This document shows, piece by piece, positions 52,200-63,906 of a DNA stretch of 64,000 nucleotides. A program made the translations under genes and the position numbers. Where the stretch lies: the NCBI GenBank assembly GCA_034670405.1, contig JAXDDX010000071.1:378001-442000 (forward strand), written 5' to 3'. Within the stretch, counting starts at the first letter, position 1. Each line of letters opens with the position of its first letter. Origin of the DNA: Hoplostethus atlanticus (taxonomy: Eukaryota > Chordata > Actinopteri > Trachichthyiformes > Trachichthyidae). The notes below the pieces were generated by a model. That model was given only the letters and a program-made list of their open reading frames with translations, had not been told where the DNA came from and did no database searches.

Positions 52200-53612
52200 A
52201 ATAGTCTGATCTGTCTGTGAAAATGGTGAAGAGAAAAGAGCTGTCTGAGGATGTCAGAAAAAATATTATCGCCAAGCATAAGCGTTCACGGGGCTATAAG
52301 ACCATCTCCAGAGACCTTGGTATTCCTGTTTCCACAGTTCGCAATGTTATTAAGAAGTTTGCAGCTCATGGGGTTGTTGAGAATCTCCCAGGACGTGGAG
52401 GTAAGAAGAAAATTGATCTCAGATGTCGCCGAAGGTTGGTGCGAGCCATTGAAAAAACACCTCGCATCACATCCGAAGATCTCAAGGCTGACCTGGAGAG
52501 GTCTGGGGTAATGGTTTCAGCCCGTACCATACGCCGGACACTGAACCAAGAAGGGCTTTACGGTCGGAGGCCACGGAAGACCGCACTGCTGAAACAGAAA
52601 TGCAAGAAGGTCCGATTGATCTTTGCCAAGACAAAGGGTGAACAGAAAGATGGCCGCCCATTCATTTAAACTCAAGTTGCTCACACAGCGCATACAAGTT
52701 TTTTCTTTTCTTGGCTTGCTTCCGTGTTGTGTGGCCAGTGGAGCATGCGCATTAGTGTCTTAGTGTCTACGCACTGCCGCCAGTAGTAGCGCGCACACGT
52801 CATCAGGTGAGCAGGTCGGGCGCGAGGGAGCCTGCCGGCAAGAATGGCCAGTCTGGTAAGAGCAGGAGTAGAGAACCTGAGCTTAGAGCTGCTTTGCCTG
52901 GATAGTTTTGTGTTGCACGTCTTATGGGCAAATGTACTCATGAAGCCAGGATACTTCAGACAAAATATTAAAATGAGGTATTCTATTGCACTTTGTTTGC
53001 ACAGATTTTTTTTGTCACCAGTGGTGAATTTATACACAAATGTCATATGTAGCTGTGACACACTACAAACATTTATGTATGACTGTTAAAATGTTCCTGT
53101 ATGAGTGTCTGTTCCTCTTGTGAAGGAAAAAATAACCTCGTTCAGGTGCCCCCCCCCCCGGTCGAAGGTCATGGGTCTTCCAGCAGGACAAGAACCCAAA
53201 ACACATCCAAAAGCACCCAGGAATGGTACATTGGACTGTTCTGGAGCAGGCCAAAGAGGAGTCCTGAACTCCTATCCCATTGAGAACCAATGGCGAGTTG
53301 GTCAAAGGAATCCTTCAAACATTGAAGAAGTGGAGGGGGTTGTAGTTGAAGAGTGGGAGAAACTGCCAGCATAAAAGCACAGAAAGCTTATTGATGGTTA
53401 CAAGAAACGTTTGGAAGCATCGTCATTACCAAAGCCTGTACAATTAAATATTAGAGAAGGTGCCAACAATCACGGCCACTTTTGTATTCTTATTGTTTGA
53501 TCATGTGCTGTTAAATAAAACAGACGAACGTGTGAAGACTGAAAGTTGTTTCAATTTCCAAATATTTCAAGATGATAAAATGCAAGGCTGCCAATAATCT
53601 TGGCCAGAACTG
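52200..53612 (+). mobile_element. Chimeric Tc1 element: N-terminal transposase, foreign middle, Tc1 3' end
   Basis: The frame 52217-52669 encodes the Tc1 paired-type DNA-binding half (MKMVKRKELSEDVRKNI, GYKTISRDLGIPVSTVRNV, PGRGGKKKIDLRCRRRLV). It stops shortly after. From about 52670 to 53155 the sequence is not Tc1. From 53160 Tc1 resumes with FQQDKNPKHTSKS, the second catalytic aspartate block, in broken frames. It ends with the terminal repeat TAATCTTGGCCAGAACTG next to TA. The first catalytic aspartate region and the left terminal repeat are missing. The foreign middle contains a CpG-rich stretch with GCAAGAATGGCCAGTCTG followed by GTAAGAG, which looks like a short first exon with its donor. 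Confidence 0.8.
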
Positions 53613-55308
53613 TACGTCTGTCAGGACTGTACAACAATATGTTCCCATTCTTTTTTTGTGCAATTTCCAAACTTATCAAGGCCTGGAAATTATGAAAATC
53701 TTTTTTTCAAACATTTCCAGACCTGGGTAGGAATCCTGCACAAAGCAAACAAGGCCACTGTACTTCGTTTTCCAGGTTTATTAAACTCAAGATAAATACA
53801 AAATAAATTCACATGGATCACAGATCGCTGGGACCAACATCAGGTTTTCATCACAGAGAAAAAAGCAACAAAAGGAGAGCTGGAGATCAGAAGTTCAACC
53901 ACTCTGTCATGTAGATACAGTTGGATGGAGATATTTCTCCTCCTTCTTGACAGTCGTCAAATACCTGTGGAGAAAAGATGAAAGATCCCATATTACAGAG
54001 GGTTCAGATTTAGTCTGTAATGCTTCACACTACCAGATAATCCTTGCTGATCTCCTCTAGTGCATTTCCACCTTAAGCAGGTGAATTAGAGGAGCTTGAG
54101 TTGTCAGCCAATCAGGGTCCAGCATTGTGAGGACTTAAGTCTTCACATTCATTCAATGTAACTAATTCAGTTGAACTTTTAATAGTACATTTGAAAACAA
54201 AATCATGAAAAACAAATAATATGGAACCTTTAATATTCAATTTACCTCAACACAAGTTTACTTCAATAGGTAGAGCAAGGCACCAACACTGCTGGATTTA
54301 GGATTTGATAGACTGATACTAGTGTTGTAATTGGTCAAAATATAATAAAATGTCAAAAATGATCTTGTAATTGTATTAACTGACATGAATATATGTAATA
54401 CATTATGAAAGAAACCAGCACTTGTTGCATAAGAAGGGGTGTGGCGATGTGTAACAAGCCATGTTGAGGTGTCCTTGAGCAAGACCTTGAACCCCTCATC
54501 CTGGAGAAGTCAAGAGTAATACTTACCGGGCAAATGCCGCAGGGAGCCTTGACCAGGCCGGTGGGCAGGATGATGGGGTTGACGCCACGGTAAAGCTTCA
54601 TCTGGCCGTCCACGCTGCCCACTGTGCCCTCCTTGGCGGCGATGATGGTCATCTCCACCTTGCCGTCGTAGATCAGTGTGTTCAGGATGGTTTCGATGTC
54701 CTCCATGGACAGGTCCACCTGGAAGCCAAGGAGAGCAAACATCATTTATGATTTCATTTTCCTCACTACTTCAATATCCATGTTATCCATGTATCCTATT
54801 GTGTCATTCGGAATTGGCTTCTCATCTCCCAGCAAACATTTTTATATATGTGGCATTTGGGACCCTAATGTCTTTCTGGGTCTAGACCAAGTTAAAACCA
54901 AGACCAGAGTCCTATTCAAGACTGAGACCAAAATAGGCAGCAAACAGTGTACATATCTCTCCAAAAGTAAATGTAATTATTAAGGAGTTTCTTAAGGATC
55001 TAGAGAGATGGAGGTCCATCTGCAGGAGCTCCGCACTAAACCCTTCAACATCCAACTAAATGCACCGAGGTTTGAGGACCATTACTATATACAGGTGTAA
55101 ATAAAACAAATGTATCCATTTTTATATGGGCAGGGAAAAAGTCAACGGAAAAAGTAAACATCCTGTAGTGGTGAAACAAAGCCATAATAGGCATGAGACC
55201 GGACTCAGAGACTGGACTCTGGTACTACATCCCTGGTAATGTCTAACTGAAAGTCACCTTGCTGATGCCCAGTTCACAGATGTACTTCCAGACTTCGTGT
55301 GATGTGGC
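52579..55308. repeat. Segmental duplication, copy B (source copy)
   Basis: This is the counterpart of 33716-36449. Here the block is continuous with the Tc1 transposase frame on the left and with the rest of polr3f on the right, so this is the original location. Confidence 0.92.
53777..53782 (-). terminator. Polyadenylation signal of polr3f
   Basis: TTTATT on the plus strand reads AATAAA on the minus strand, about 105 bases past the polr3f stop codon. The only other minus-strand candidates nearby are weaker variants. Confidence 0.6.
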
Positions 55309-57976
55309 GAGGGAGCTGTTCCTCTGGACCATCGGACTCTGCTTGCTGTCCCTCGCTGCTTCAGCCTGGAACAGAGGAGAAAGTCGGTCACATACGAGGA
55401 CACAAAACTTTATTAAATCCTTCATAAAATCAGAATGTAAACCTCTGGAAAATGTCTTCTTTTAACCTCTTAACTTCAAGCTCCACTTCACATTCATACA
55501 GTTCCTGTCTGTGACAGACCCCGGTACTGTGGCGAGTCCGCCAATTAATTATGTTAACCAGCCAATGCGTACGCTCGTAAATTCACTCCGGCTCACTAAA
55601 CACGGCGAATGTCAAAAAGCTCTTTGTGGCAGTTTTTCTACAAAATTGAGGGAGATTACCAAACAGAGCAAAGTGTGTATTATGTGAAAAAACACTCATT
55701 ATACTAGCCCTCAAGTGTTGTTTTCATTATGAGTTTAGTCATACTTTACACCAAATACACATGAATATGATTAATTTAATAATGAAATGGAAAACAAATA
55801 ATAAAAAACTTCCAAAACACAGGACTTTTTTTTTTTTTTTTTTTTTTAAACCACCACAGTTGGTGGTTTCTTTTCCATCCGCGGGTGCCTTGACACAACC
55901 GCGGTGGTGCGGTGACGCGGTTACCGCGACAGCCCTATTCTAACCCCAAACTGCTCCCAGTTAACTGTGGTTGTACTGGCCAGCTCCCAGTAGTATGTGT
56001 CGATGTAACTCCTCCCACAGGCTGTTGTGATATGAAATCCCTTTGTCCCGCTCACCTTGCTCTGGAGGAATTTGAAGCACTGCTGGTTGAGAACCTCCAC
56101 AAACTCCGACTCAAAGTCCTGGTCGCTGTACCAGGCGCCTCCCGTCACCGAGCGGTCCGGCTGCAGGTTGTACAGCATGTACACCTTCTTCTTCGATGCC
56201 TGAAAAATATGATGACACATTTTGGGTTTTTTTTCGTCGTGGTTGACAGATTGGATGTGGAGTTATATGTGGCTGATATTGTCCTTTTATTAAAATGGGA
56301 TCTGGTCCAGTCAGTGTCATCCACCTCTGATATGATGCAGTTTGAGTGATTACATATTTATTGCAGAATTGATCAATACTACTCTGGTTGTCGATCGCAG
56401 GTCGTAGGTTGAACTGATTCTAATGAGATAAGTATGAATCAATGTTTTAACATGTTTCATGTTTTTTCCAGGTCTTGAAAAGTTTTGGAGTTATACAAAA
56501 AAACTCTGGAAAATTATGTGAGTGATAGGTATCACATGTCAGCATTCAGTCCCAGTTTGCAAAGCCTGAATCACATTCAAACTCACAGCAACGGACTTGA
56601 CAGCCTTGATCAGCTTCTTGCTCTCCAGGTTCTTGAGGATCTTGTTGATCTCCGTCAGAGGGAGGTTGCTCTTGAACCGGATGTCTCTGCTCCAGATTCC
56701 TACAGCAGGAGAACCGCAGATGGAACCATCAATACTGTGGATATCCAGATCATTCTGCATCTGGATCCACCAGCAGCCACAGGGCCTGACGGATTCCAAA
56801 GTTCAACCAGACACTTGTAGATGCTTACCAGACATAAACAAAACCATTAACCAGTACTCCCAGCATGTACATTCAACTATGTAATTTGAGGACGCAAAGC
56901 TACCAAGTAGTCATAACAGTATTTTTCTTGACACTGACTATTTAGGCCAGTGAGGATATACAATACAATATTGTGGTTGAGAATAATATTTTTGATGGGA
57001 AATTGCATCATTGCAGCAGCAGATAATATGATACAGAAAAAAAATATATTAATAGAGCAAAAGCATAACAACCAATTTCAACAAAATATATGAATGACAT
57101 GAACATACTGAGACAAAGAAAATAAATGGAAAATCTGAAAATTTATATTAAAGAAAAATCTGTAAGAAACTTGGCGTTTTGAATGTGGCAAGGTTTTCGT
57201 GCAGATCCTACCTTTGTTCCCCGCATCCTCGATGATCTGGTAAACCAGCTTCTCCTGGTTGTCAGAGCCTTTCATCTTACTGGGAAAGCAATGAGTCAGA
57301 GTAAGGACACCATCCACAGCCTCAGTGAGTTTAAAGGGGCAATGGGGCAAGTTTTTACTGCCCCATAACACATAATGATCATAATACGTCTGCAGGGGTT
57401 GAGAGGGTTGTTGATCAATGCGACTGACTCAACAATTACTTTGCTAGCTGCTGAGATGTCTGGCTTTCAAAACTCACTTTCCATCTTATTTCAGAACAAA
57501 ACTTCTCCCCAATTGCAATTTCAAGACACTACCAATGTGTAGGTCCATCCATGTTGCAATTCCTACTGGTCAGATTATTTAGTGCCCCTTTAAAGTGCCA
57601 TGAGTTGCATTATTTTCAGCGTCTCACCTTGCAGTCTGGGTGTCCTTCATGCGATATAAAAGGCCTGAACTGTTTCGTAGAAGGTCCAGCTGACCCTGGA
57701 AACAGAAAGACACAACAGGTTTGCAACATTTAGAAAAAATAAATTTTAAACTCTCAAGACTGTCATGCTCACTCTGTCAGTCCCTCAAGGATTTTGAGTT
57801 TTGTGATTATTATGACCAAAAGTGTGATGCAATTTGTCGAGTTTAAGGTGCTTTTTTCAGTAAAAATGCAGGAATTGGTAAAAACTGTAAATCAAGGAAA
57901 TTGGCATTAAAGAGATACCAAAAAAAACAAAAAATGGATAAATGGAAACTACAATAATGCAGGTTAAATAAAAACT

Positions 57977-58017
<41 letters not shown>

Positions 58018-59724
58018 TTACTATTATACCTGCCGCTTTTTGCTGTTAATACTGATTAGAAAACGTCAGATCTGTGTGACGTGAGGAAAAAACAAAACAG
58101 AATTGGGACACTTTCAGCTGCAGTGTGAACGGAGCCTCAGTTTCATAATTCATTATTATTCTACAGTAACTTACCAGCGACAGCAGCTTGTTGATGGCCA
58201 TGGCCCTCTGCTGGGGATCCAGGTTAGGCATGTCATTCTGGATAACCTGGTCTGTGATGCCATGAGGAAACTGATGGCAGAGGTCCTTTATCCTTCACAC
58301 AGAGAGTGGAGTAATTAGTAGGTCATGTGTAGCTCAATGGGTAGAGCAACACACTAACACTACTAGGGTTAGGGGTTCAATTCCCACTAGCATCGCATAT
58401 GATATGGTAAGGATAAAATGACTTTCGGTACAACATATCACAACTACATAATATGTTAGGATGAACATGTTGCAGCTTCCTCTTCCTTCCAAATCAATAT
58501 TTATGAACAACAACACTCTTCCAAAGCCAGTAGCCCTAACCCTAAATCCTGACCAGGACATGAACTTGTGATGTCACCAAGATGTAAAATCTAGCTATGG
58601 TCGAGATCATATCTGTTCAAGGGATAACATATTAATTATTTAACAATTCACATAGATTATTCCTCTGCCCCAGGACAGTTGAGTCAATGTTTATGAACTT
58701 ACACCACTCGTTCCTAAAGCTAGAAATGAGAAAGGGAGGGATTAGTGTGAAGTTGCGTGTGAAGTTTAAATTTCAACTTTTTCTAACAGGTATGAACCAG
58801 AATTTAAACCTCATTTGAGTGCAAGGACTCTCACAAAAATCTTATGGGTCCACAAAGTCTGTGTACCATTCAGTGCCAGATTTTCTATCAAGGGTTATAT
58901 CAATATTGGCTGAATTGTCCCGGGGCACGGGAATAATTTATGTAAAGTCCAATGGGTGACATTCCTCTTTAACAGCAAAGCTTTCAACAAGCATCGACGA
59001 GCTGGGTTAGCCATGTTAGCTAAAGGAAGTTCGCAAGTGCTGTACTGGATTTCTCTGTACGTTTTTATTATTCTAAAAGGCACTAACTACTAATACAATA
59101 CTAACTTCTCTAAATTAACTGCAAACTGAACTTGATTTCCTTTTCATATTGTACATAAAGTTAGTTGAGTCTTTTCTGTCTCCAGTTTAGTGTAGCGCCG
59201 CTACGTAGCGTGGAAACATTAAGTCAAGCACTTACTTATCGGTAGAGTACATAACTCAAACATATGACTCAAGAGCTTTTCTGAATCGCTAGAAACAACT
59301 CTTCATTTCGGCACACATAAAACACACCAATCAGCACTAATTTCAATAAAATTTCCATTTATATAATTGGTTCGCGTGTTATTCCTACCGTCCTCTTCCA
59401 CCAAAAACACACCGTGGAGGGCAGTAGAAAGCAGCGTGAACAAATTATAAAAGTTGGAATAAAGTGCTGCTTGGTTGATTATGTATGCCGACTTTACAAG
59501 AAGCCCCCAATGATTCGTAAAACATATTAGTCCTGTTCTAACAGCTGTGTACCTTTGTCGATAAGCAAGGCAACATTAAATTGCCAGAAATTTGAATGGA
59601 GTTGGGCGTGAGGTTCTCTCTCCAAGACTCGACTGGGCAAAGACTAACGTTATCCGACTGACCTGTTTTCAATCTCCGACGGGTCTGTAGGGTTAGATTC
59701 CTTTTTCACTTTGACGTCTGCCAT
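53887..59724 (-). CDS. polr3f: RNA polymerase III subunit RPC6 (POLR3F), nine exons
   Basis: RPC6 is a winged-helix subunit of the Pol III-specific trimer used in initiation. Minus-strand exons are 59724-59663, 58292-58175, 57695-57628, 57279-57212, 56699-56587, 56199-56056, 55365-55258, 54718-54527 and 53964-53887. All have GT/AG sites with matching phases and total exactly 316 aa, the human length. Recognised segments in order: MADVKVKKESNPTDPSEIEN, DLCHQFPHGITDQVIQND, KMKGSDNQEKLVYQIIEDAG, GIWSRDIRFKSNLPLTEINK, KKKVYMLYNLQPDRSVTGGA, HEVWKYICELGISK, VDLSMEDIETILNTLIYDGK and the C-terminal Fe-S type cysteines in APCGICPVFDDCQEGGEI and SNCIYMTEWLNF. Near-identity to human RPC6 makes it certain. 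Introns hold a MITE (57330-57594), a TAG repeat and SINE pieces. The last three exons were copied to 33716-36449. Confidence 0.97.
55845..55940. mobile_element. hAT-type terminus in polr3f intron 6
   Basis: The end GCGGTGACGCGGTTACCGCG and ACAGCCCTATTC read in reverse as TAGGGCTGTCGCGGTAACCG, a common fish hAT end. A short inverse pair ACCACCACAGTTGGTGGT lies at its left. Only one end is clear. Confidence 0.5.
57330..57594. mobile_element. MITE with TTTAAAGGGGCA ends, in polr3f intron 3
   Basis: The left end TTTAAAGGGGCAATGGGGC and right end GTGCCCCTTTAAA are inverse copies. The interior shares ordered blocks with 45115-45298. It is 265 bp without coding capacity. Confidence 0.75.
57977..58016. 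repeat. (TAG)n microsatellite
   Basis: About thirteen TAG/AGT units in polr3f intron 2. Confidence 0.95.
58020..58140. repeat. Dispersed repeat, copy 2 (first copy at window start)
   Basis: GCTTTTTGCTGTTAATACTG, then GAAAACGTCAGATCTGTG and GCTGCAGTGTGAACGGAGCC, match the first 140 bases of the window. It lies inside polr3f intron 2. Confidence 0.65.
58321..58400 (+). mobile_element. tRNA-head SINE fragment
   Basis: TGTAGCTCAATGGGTAGAGC is a good A box and AGGGGTTCAATTCCCAC a good B box, about 35 bases apart as in tRNA. No aminoacyl-stem pairing is visible, so it is a SINE head rather than a tRNA gene. It lies in polr3f intron 1. Confidence 0.7.
59310..59640. repeat. Dispersed repeat in polr3f intron 1 (matches 22040-22370)
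   Basis: The ordered blocks shared with 22040-22370 include GTGCTGCTTGGTTGAT, CCCCAATGATTCGTAAA, GATAAGCAAGGCAACATTAAA and TTTGAATGGAGTTGGGCGTG. It ends only about 22 bases from the exon 1 splice donor. Confidence 0.65.
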
Positions 59725-60151
59725 TATAATACTGTTAATTTAGAGGTTTATACAAGTGATGTTCGTCAGTGACAGGTTTGCTAGTTTTGGGTCCTAATGA
59801 GTTAGCTGCCGGCGAAACCGTCCTGAATATTGCCTGTTAAAAATTCACCTACAAGGTGAATAAAATATCAAAAAATGATATTCGTTGTCATCTTTTCGTT
59901 GGCATAGTCAACTGCCACTTTCTAATGTTAAAGTGTATGTTCATTTAAACATTTTTTGTTCACATTTATTATATTTATCACAATACGTGCACGTTTGGGC
60001 ACCGCGCAAACCGATTGGGTATAATTCAATGTTGTGGAAAGGCACTGGCATAGGCTCCGCCCTCTGTAGTAATCCAGAGGTTACAAAACGAGTGTTGCAA
60101 TCTCGTTGCTATGGCGTTGTCGATACCTTGACAGCCCTTCACACATAGAAC
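59725..60151. other. polr3f upstream region
   Basis: This should contain the polr3f promoter. No TATA box is evident, as expected for a housekeeping gene. CpG content is moderate around 60000-60070. No divergent gene was recognised. Confidence 0.4.
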
Positions 60152-60276
60152 AGAGTGCTGCAGGGATGACGTATGTTATGTCGTAGAACAAAACGTGAAA
60201 ATCGAGACGAGGGAACCGGAAGTGCAGAAATGCTAACTCATTTCCGGGGTGTAGGACTCATTCCTGCGGTACTCTA
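60152..60276. mobile_element. Deletion copy of the 38598-39310 MITE
   Basis: CAGAGTGCTGCAGGGATGACG at the left, GTCGTAGAACAAAACGTGAAA inside, and GGACTCATTCCTGCGGTACTCT at the right. The middle of the longer copy is missing. Confidence 0.7.
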
Positions 60277-60520
60277 TTAGCAGTAGAATGGACCTTACTG
60301 AAGAGCTCAGTGACTTTCAACGTGGCACCGTCATAGGATGCCACCTTTCCAACAAGTCAGTTCGTCAAATTTCTGCCCTGCTAGAGCTGCCCCGGTCAGC
60401 TGTGAGTGCTGTTATTGAGGAGTGGAAACGTTCGGGAGCAACACCAGCTCAGCCGCGAAGTGGTAGGCTGCTGAAGCCCACAGCACGGGGAGGGCGGGCC
60501 AAGAAGGCGCCGACGTAATG
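60277..60520 (+). mobile_element. Tc1-like transposase N-terminal fragment
   Basis: The frame from 60288 reads DLTEELSDFQRGTVIGCH, LSNKSVRQISALLELPRSAV and PAQPRSGRLLKPTARG. This is the N-terminal helix-turn-helix of a fish Tc1 lineage distinct from the two other Tc1 elements in the window. It breaks off after about 65 codons. No terminal repeats or catalytic domain follow. Confidence 0.8.
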
Positions 60521-61206
60521 TCACAACAGCAATTAATTAACGACAATTGAGTATTTTGAAGGAAGTTGAACTACCTTTCTTGACCTGTTTCTGTTTGGCT
60601 GTTGAAAGCTACCTACCTAACATCACAATTTATAATACGTGTTTTTAGTTTATGCAACGGACATTTCATGCAAACATGGAGCCACGTGAAGACATGCAGT
60701 GCGATGTATAGCTACGAAGTCCCTGGAAACTAAATTCGACGCCTTTACCCCCAACGCCTGAGCATCGCCCTGCTAAGAAATCTAACAGACCAAATTCCAA
60801 CAGCCCTGTTGTGTCCACTTCAGTTCTGCTAGCAGCCATAGAAAGGATGGAGAGGTTGCAAGAGGAATAAGGATGCAGTCATTTGAAACAACTGGCAGGG
60901 AAATCTCCAAAGTTGGAGAAGGAAAACTGAGTGATACATGATGCATGCAACATCTGTGCTGTCAAAACAAAATAAGATCAGACTCTTTGAAGATCTTTCT
61001 CAAGGATGCCAGTAACAAACTGTGGCCACTAGTTGAGCAGGGACGAAAGCGGGCTTCAGAGGACCTTTTGCTTTCATTAATGGTAAAAAAAAACTCACTA
61101 CAAATGACATTTAGGTGTTTCTACAAATAGAATAAGCTATAGTACCACATCTGTACAATAAGTCAAGGCTCAGAACAACAATAATATGTGAGTTTGTAAA
61201 GATATA
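60521..61206 (+). mobile_element. Probable LINE ORF1 remnant
   Basis: Broken frames read ATCGCCCTGCTAAGAAATCT-encoded KKSNRPNSNSPV, then AAIERMERLQEE, and later KIRSDSLKIFLKDASNKLWP and LVEQGRKRA. The last block resembles the LWPLVEKARKEGKRA motif of L1-like ORF1 proteins in fish. It is heavily decayed. A Tc1 element separates it from a LINE endonuclease fragment at 63140. Confidence 0.45.
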
Positions 61207-62782
61207 CACTACTGGTCAAAAGTTTTAGAACATCCCCCATTTTTCCAGTTTTTATTGAAATTTAAGCAATTCAAGTCCAGTGAATAACCTGAAAAGGTAC
61301 AAAGGTAAGCGGTAAACTGCTAGAGGTTTAAAAAAAAGTTTAGGTCAGCAAAAAATGAAAAATAATGTAAATTTCAGAGTTTTTTTTCTTTTTTTAAAAG
61401 GCCTTTTTCAGGGAACACATAATGGGTTAAGACCTTACAGCTGTTCTGCAGCAATGGAAGTAAATTAAGCCTTGAAAGTTGATGCAAACAATTCCTACAG
61501 GTATCCCAACTTTTGTTGATTACTTGATTACAACCCCCCTGTCTGTATAAAAGCAGTGTTGGAACAGACTGTTATTACACCCTCTGAAGCATTATTTGGA
61601 AAATATTGCACTGCAGGAAGTAGTATATTGCTATCATAATGGTGAGAAAAAGGCAATTAACAAAGGAAGACAGACAGACCATTGTAACCCTTAAAGGTGT
61701 AGGTCTTTCCTTTAGAGAAACTGCAAAGAAAGCCAAGGTGTCAGTGAGTACAGTTTCCTACACCATCAAAAGGCATTTAGAAACTGGAGGAAACTCTGAC
61801 AGGAAGAGGTCTGGCAGACCCGAAGCCACAACAGAACCAGAAGATAAGTTTCTGAGAGTCAACAGCTTGCATAATAGGTGGCTCACAGGACAACAGCTTC
61901 AAGCACAACTTAACCCTGGTCGAAGTAAGCAGGTCTCAGTTTCAACTGTGAAGAGAAGACTTGGAGCTGCAGGTTTTACAGGTCGAGTGGCAGTAAGAAA
62001 GCCATTGCTAAGATGGCAAGAAAAAGAGGCTTGCCTGGGCCATGAAGCACCACCAGTGGACTTCACCAGTGGAAGAAGGTCTTCTGGACAGCTGAATAGG
62101 CGAAAGGTTAGTTCTTCAGTGTGTGACACCAACTGTCAAACATGGAGGAGGAAGTGTGATGGTCTAGGGCTCTTTTGCTGAATCCAGAGTCGGCGACTTG
62201 CACAGAGTGACTGGCACCCTGAACCAAAAGGGCTACCACAGCATTTTGCAGCACCATGCAATACCCTCTGGTTTACGCCTAGTTGGTCAGGGGTTCATCC
62301 TACAGCAAGATAATGACCCAAAACATCCCTCCAGGCTATGTCAGAACTACCTTCGAGGAAAAGAACAAGACGGTAGGCTTCAAATCATGGAATGGCCAGC
62401 ACAGTCTCCAGACTTCAACCCCATCGAGCTGGTTTGGGATGAAGTGGACGGAAGGGTGAAAGCAAAGCAACCTACAAGTGCAACACATTTGTGGGAACTT
62501 CTGCAACAGTGTTGGGAAGAACTTCCTGAACAATATTTGATGTCCATTGTACAAAGAATGTCACGAGTGTGTTCGGCAGTTATACCTGCAAAAGGTGGCT
62601 ACTTTGAAGAGTCAAAAATTTAGATAAAAATTATTACACACAAAATTATTCTATGTTGTTTTTTTTTATCTCCAATTCATTTGTTCTATGCTTTAATTTC
62701 ACAGTACATTGAGTCATTAAACTGTAAATTTCAATAAAAACTGGGAAAAATGGGGGTGTTCTAAAACTTTTGACCGGTAGTG
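61207..62782 (+). mobile_element. Nearly complete Tc1/mariner element, transposase inactivated
   Basis: It is 1576 bp, flanked by TA on both sides, with inverted ends CACTACTGGTCAAAAGTTTT and AAAACTTTTGACCGGTAGTG. The terminal repeats extend some 55 bp. The transposase starts at 61639 (MVRKRQLTKEDRQTIVTLKG, paired-type HTH, with SGRPEATTEPED as the linker). Its second catalytic block FILQQDNDPKH and third block SPDFNPIELVWDEVDGRVK lie in the frame 62198-62623. The frame is lost around 62020-62200, where the first catalytic aspartate (normally WTDES) reads WTAE followed by a stop. It is probably non-autonomous now but still mobilisable in principle, since both ends are intact. Confidence 0.92.
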
Positions 62783-63139
62783 TATATATAAGACCTTTTC
62801 CATTTCTTTCTCTCTCCTAAATCTGGTAGCCTTCACCTCTTTATTAGGGGGTTTACTCATTTTTTTCTTTTTGTGTATCTTATCCTATCTTAATTGAGTA
62901 TATCCTCCCCACATATTTTAGTTTAGCTGATTGAAGGTAAGCAAAATCTAACTAACAATGTCCCTGTTGGAGAAAGCAGGGGGGTGATCTGTGGAATTCA
63001 TATGACTTATAGAATTTCAAACTTCTCTTTGGAAATACTAAGTGCACACAATTGAAACGTATGTAGGGGACACGGGGTGTAATAGCACGATGTAACCGCT
63101 AGATGGACCTAAAGGTATTCTTTTGTTAGCTGTACATAC
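62783..63139. other. Spacer, probably LINE-derived
   Basis: No clear frame. It lies between the Tc1 right end and the LINE endonuclease fragment and contains GGAGAAAGCAGGGGGGTGAT. Confidence 0.35.
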
Positions 63140-63601
63140 AGTATGTATAGGCTTAACTTAATGTTTAGGGATTTTCACCTCCACTTTTCATTTGGAGACC
63201 TATTGCTTTATGGTATTTTATTAATTTTTACTTTTAATAGAATTACAGTCATTTTAATTAATATATATGGATACAACTCATCTTCAGAAAATCGTATCTT
63301 ATTTGAAATTCTACAAGAAAGAATTTCACGCTGGTTGAATAAATATGCAAATGCATACTTTTTTAGGTTAGAAAAGTGTGAATCAGTAAGTGCCACTATT
63401 GACCAACTTTTGGTGGCTGATAACATAAATAAGGATCCCAACAAAATAGCTACTTTTGTGCCATTTTTTATAGTAATCTCTATAGATCCCGTTATTTGGA
63501 AGAATCAACCACCGTATTCTTGGACTCAGTTAGTAATTGCAGTCATATCTGAAGATGGCATGAGTTGGAGCAGTCATTTAACTACAAGAATGACTCAATG
63601 A
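63140..63601 (+). mobile_element. LINE (L1-like) endonuclease-region fragment
   Basis: The 152-codon frame reads ITVILINIYGYNSSSEN, then ISRWLNKYANAYF, then SIDPVIWKNQPPYSWT. These resemble the IT-x-x-NIY-x-PN block and the D-x-WR-x-x-x-P-x-x-x-x-YTW block of LINE apurinic endonucleases. The expected GGDFN stretch between them is lost. It is a fragment without a downstream reverse transcriptase. Confidence 0.5.
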
Positions 63602-63906
63602 TACAGCAATGCCACACTGACTTGTGATTGAGTAATAAAGTCATCTAAAATTTCGCTTCTTAAAGTTACTAAGATAGATGCTGGTGCTGTGAAATAAAAT
63701 AAACAAAACAATCATTAACTAACACTGTACAACATCTATTCAAAGAATAAGAGTTAAGAGAAATAACTAAGAAGAATAATATGAAAATTGAATGAATGAG
63801 AGAATAAAAATAGAAGACGTAGGCATTGACGTCTCATTGGATGTGTCACAATTAATATATAATCAACACCTTGAAATATCAGAAGTCACATATTTGCTAA
63901 ACTCAC
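63602..63906. other. Nothing recognised
   Basis: AT-rich sequence without coding or repeat features that can be named. Confidence 0.4.

Noticed and set aside
58321-58400. Possible functional tRNA gene
   Set aside because: A and B boxes are present, but no acceptor or anticodon stem can be paired, so it is a SINE head.
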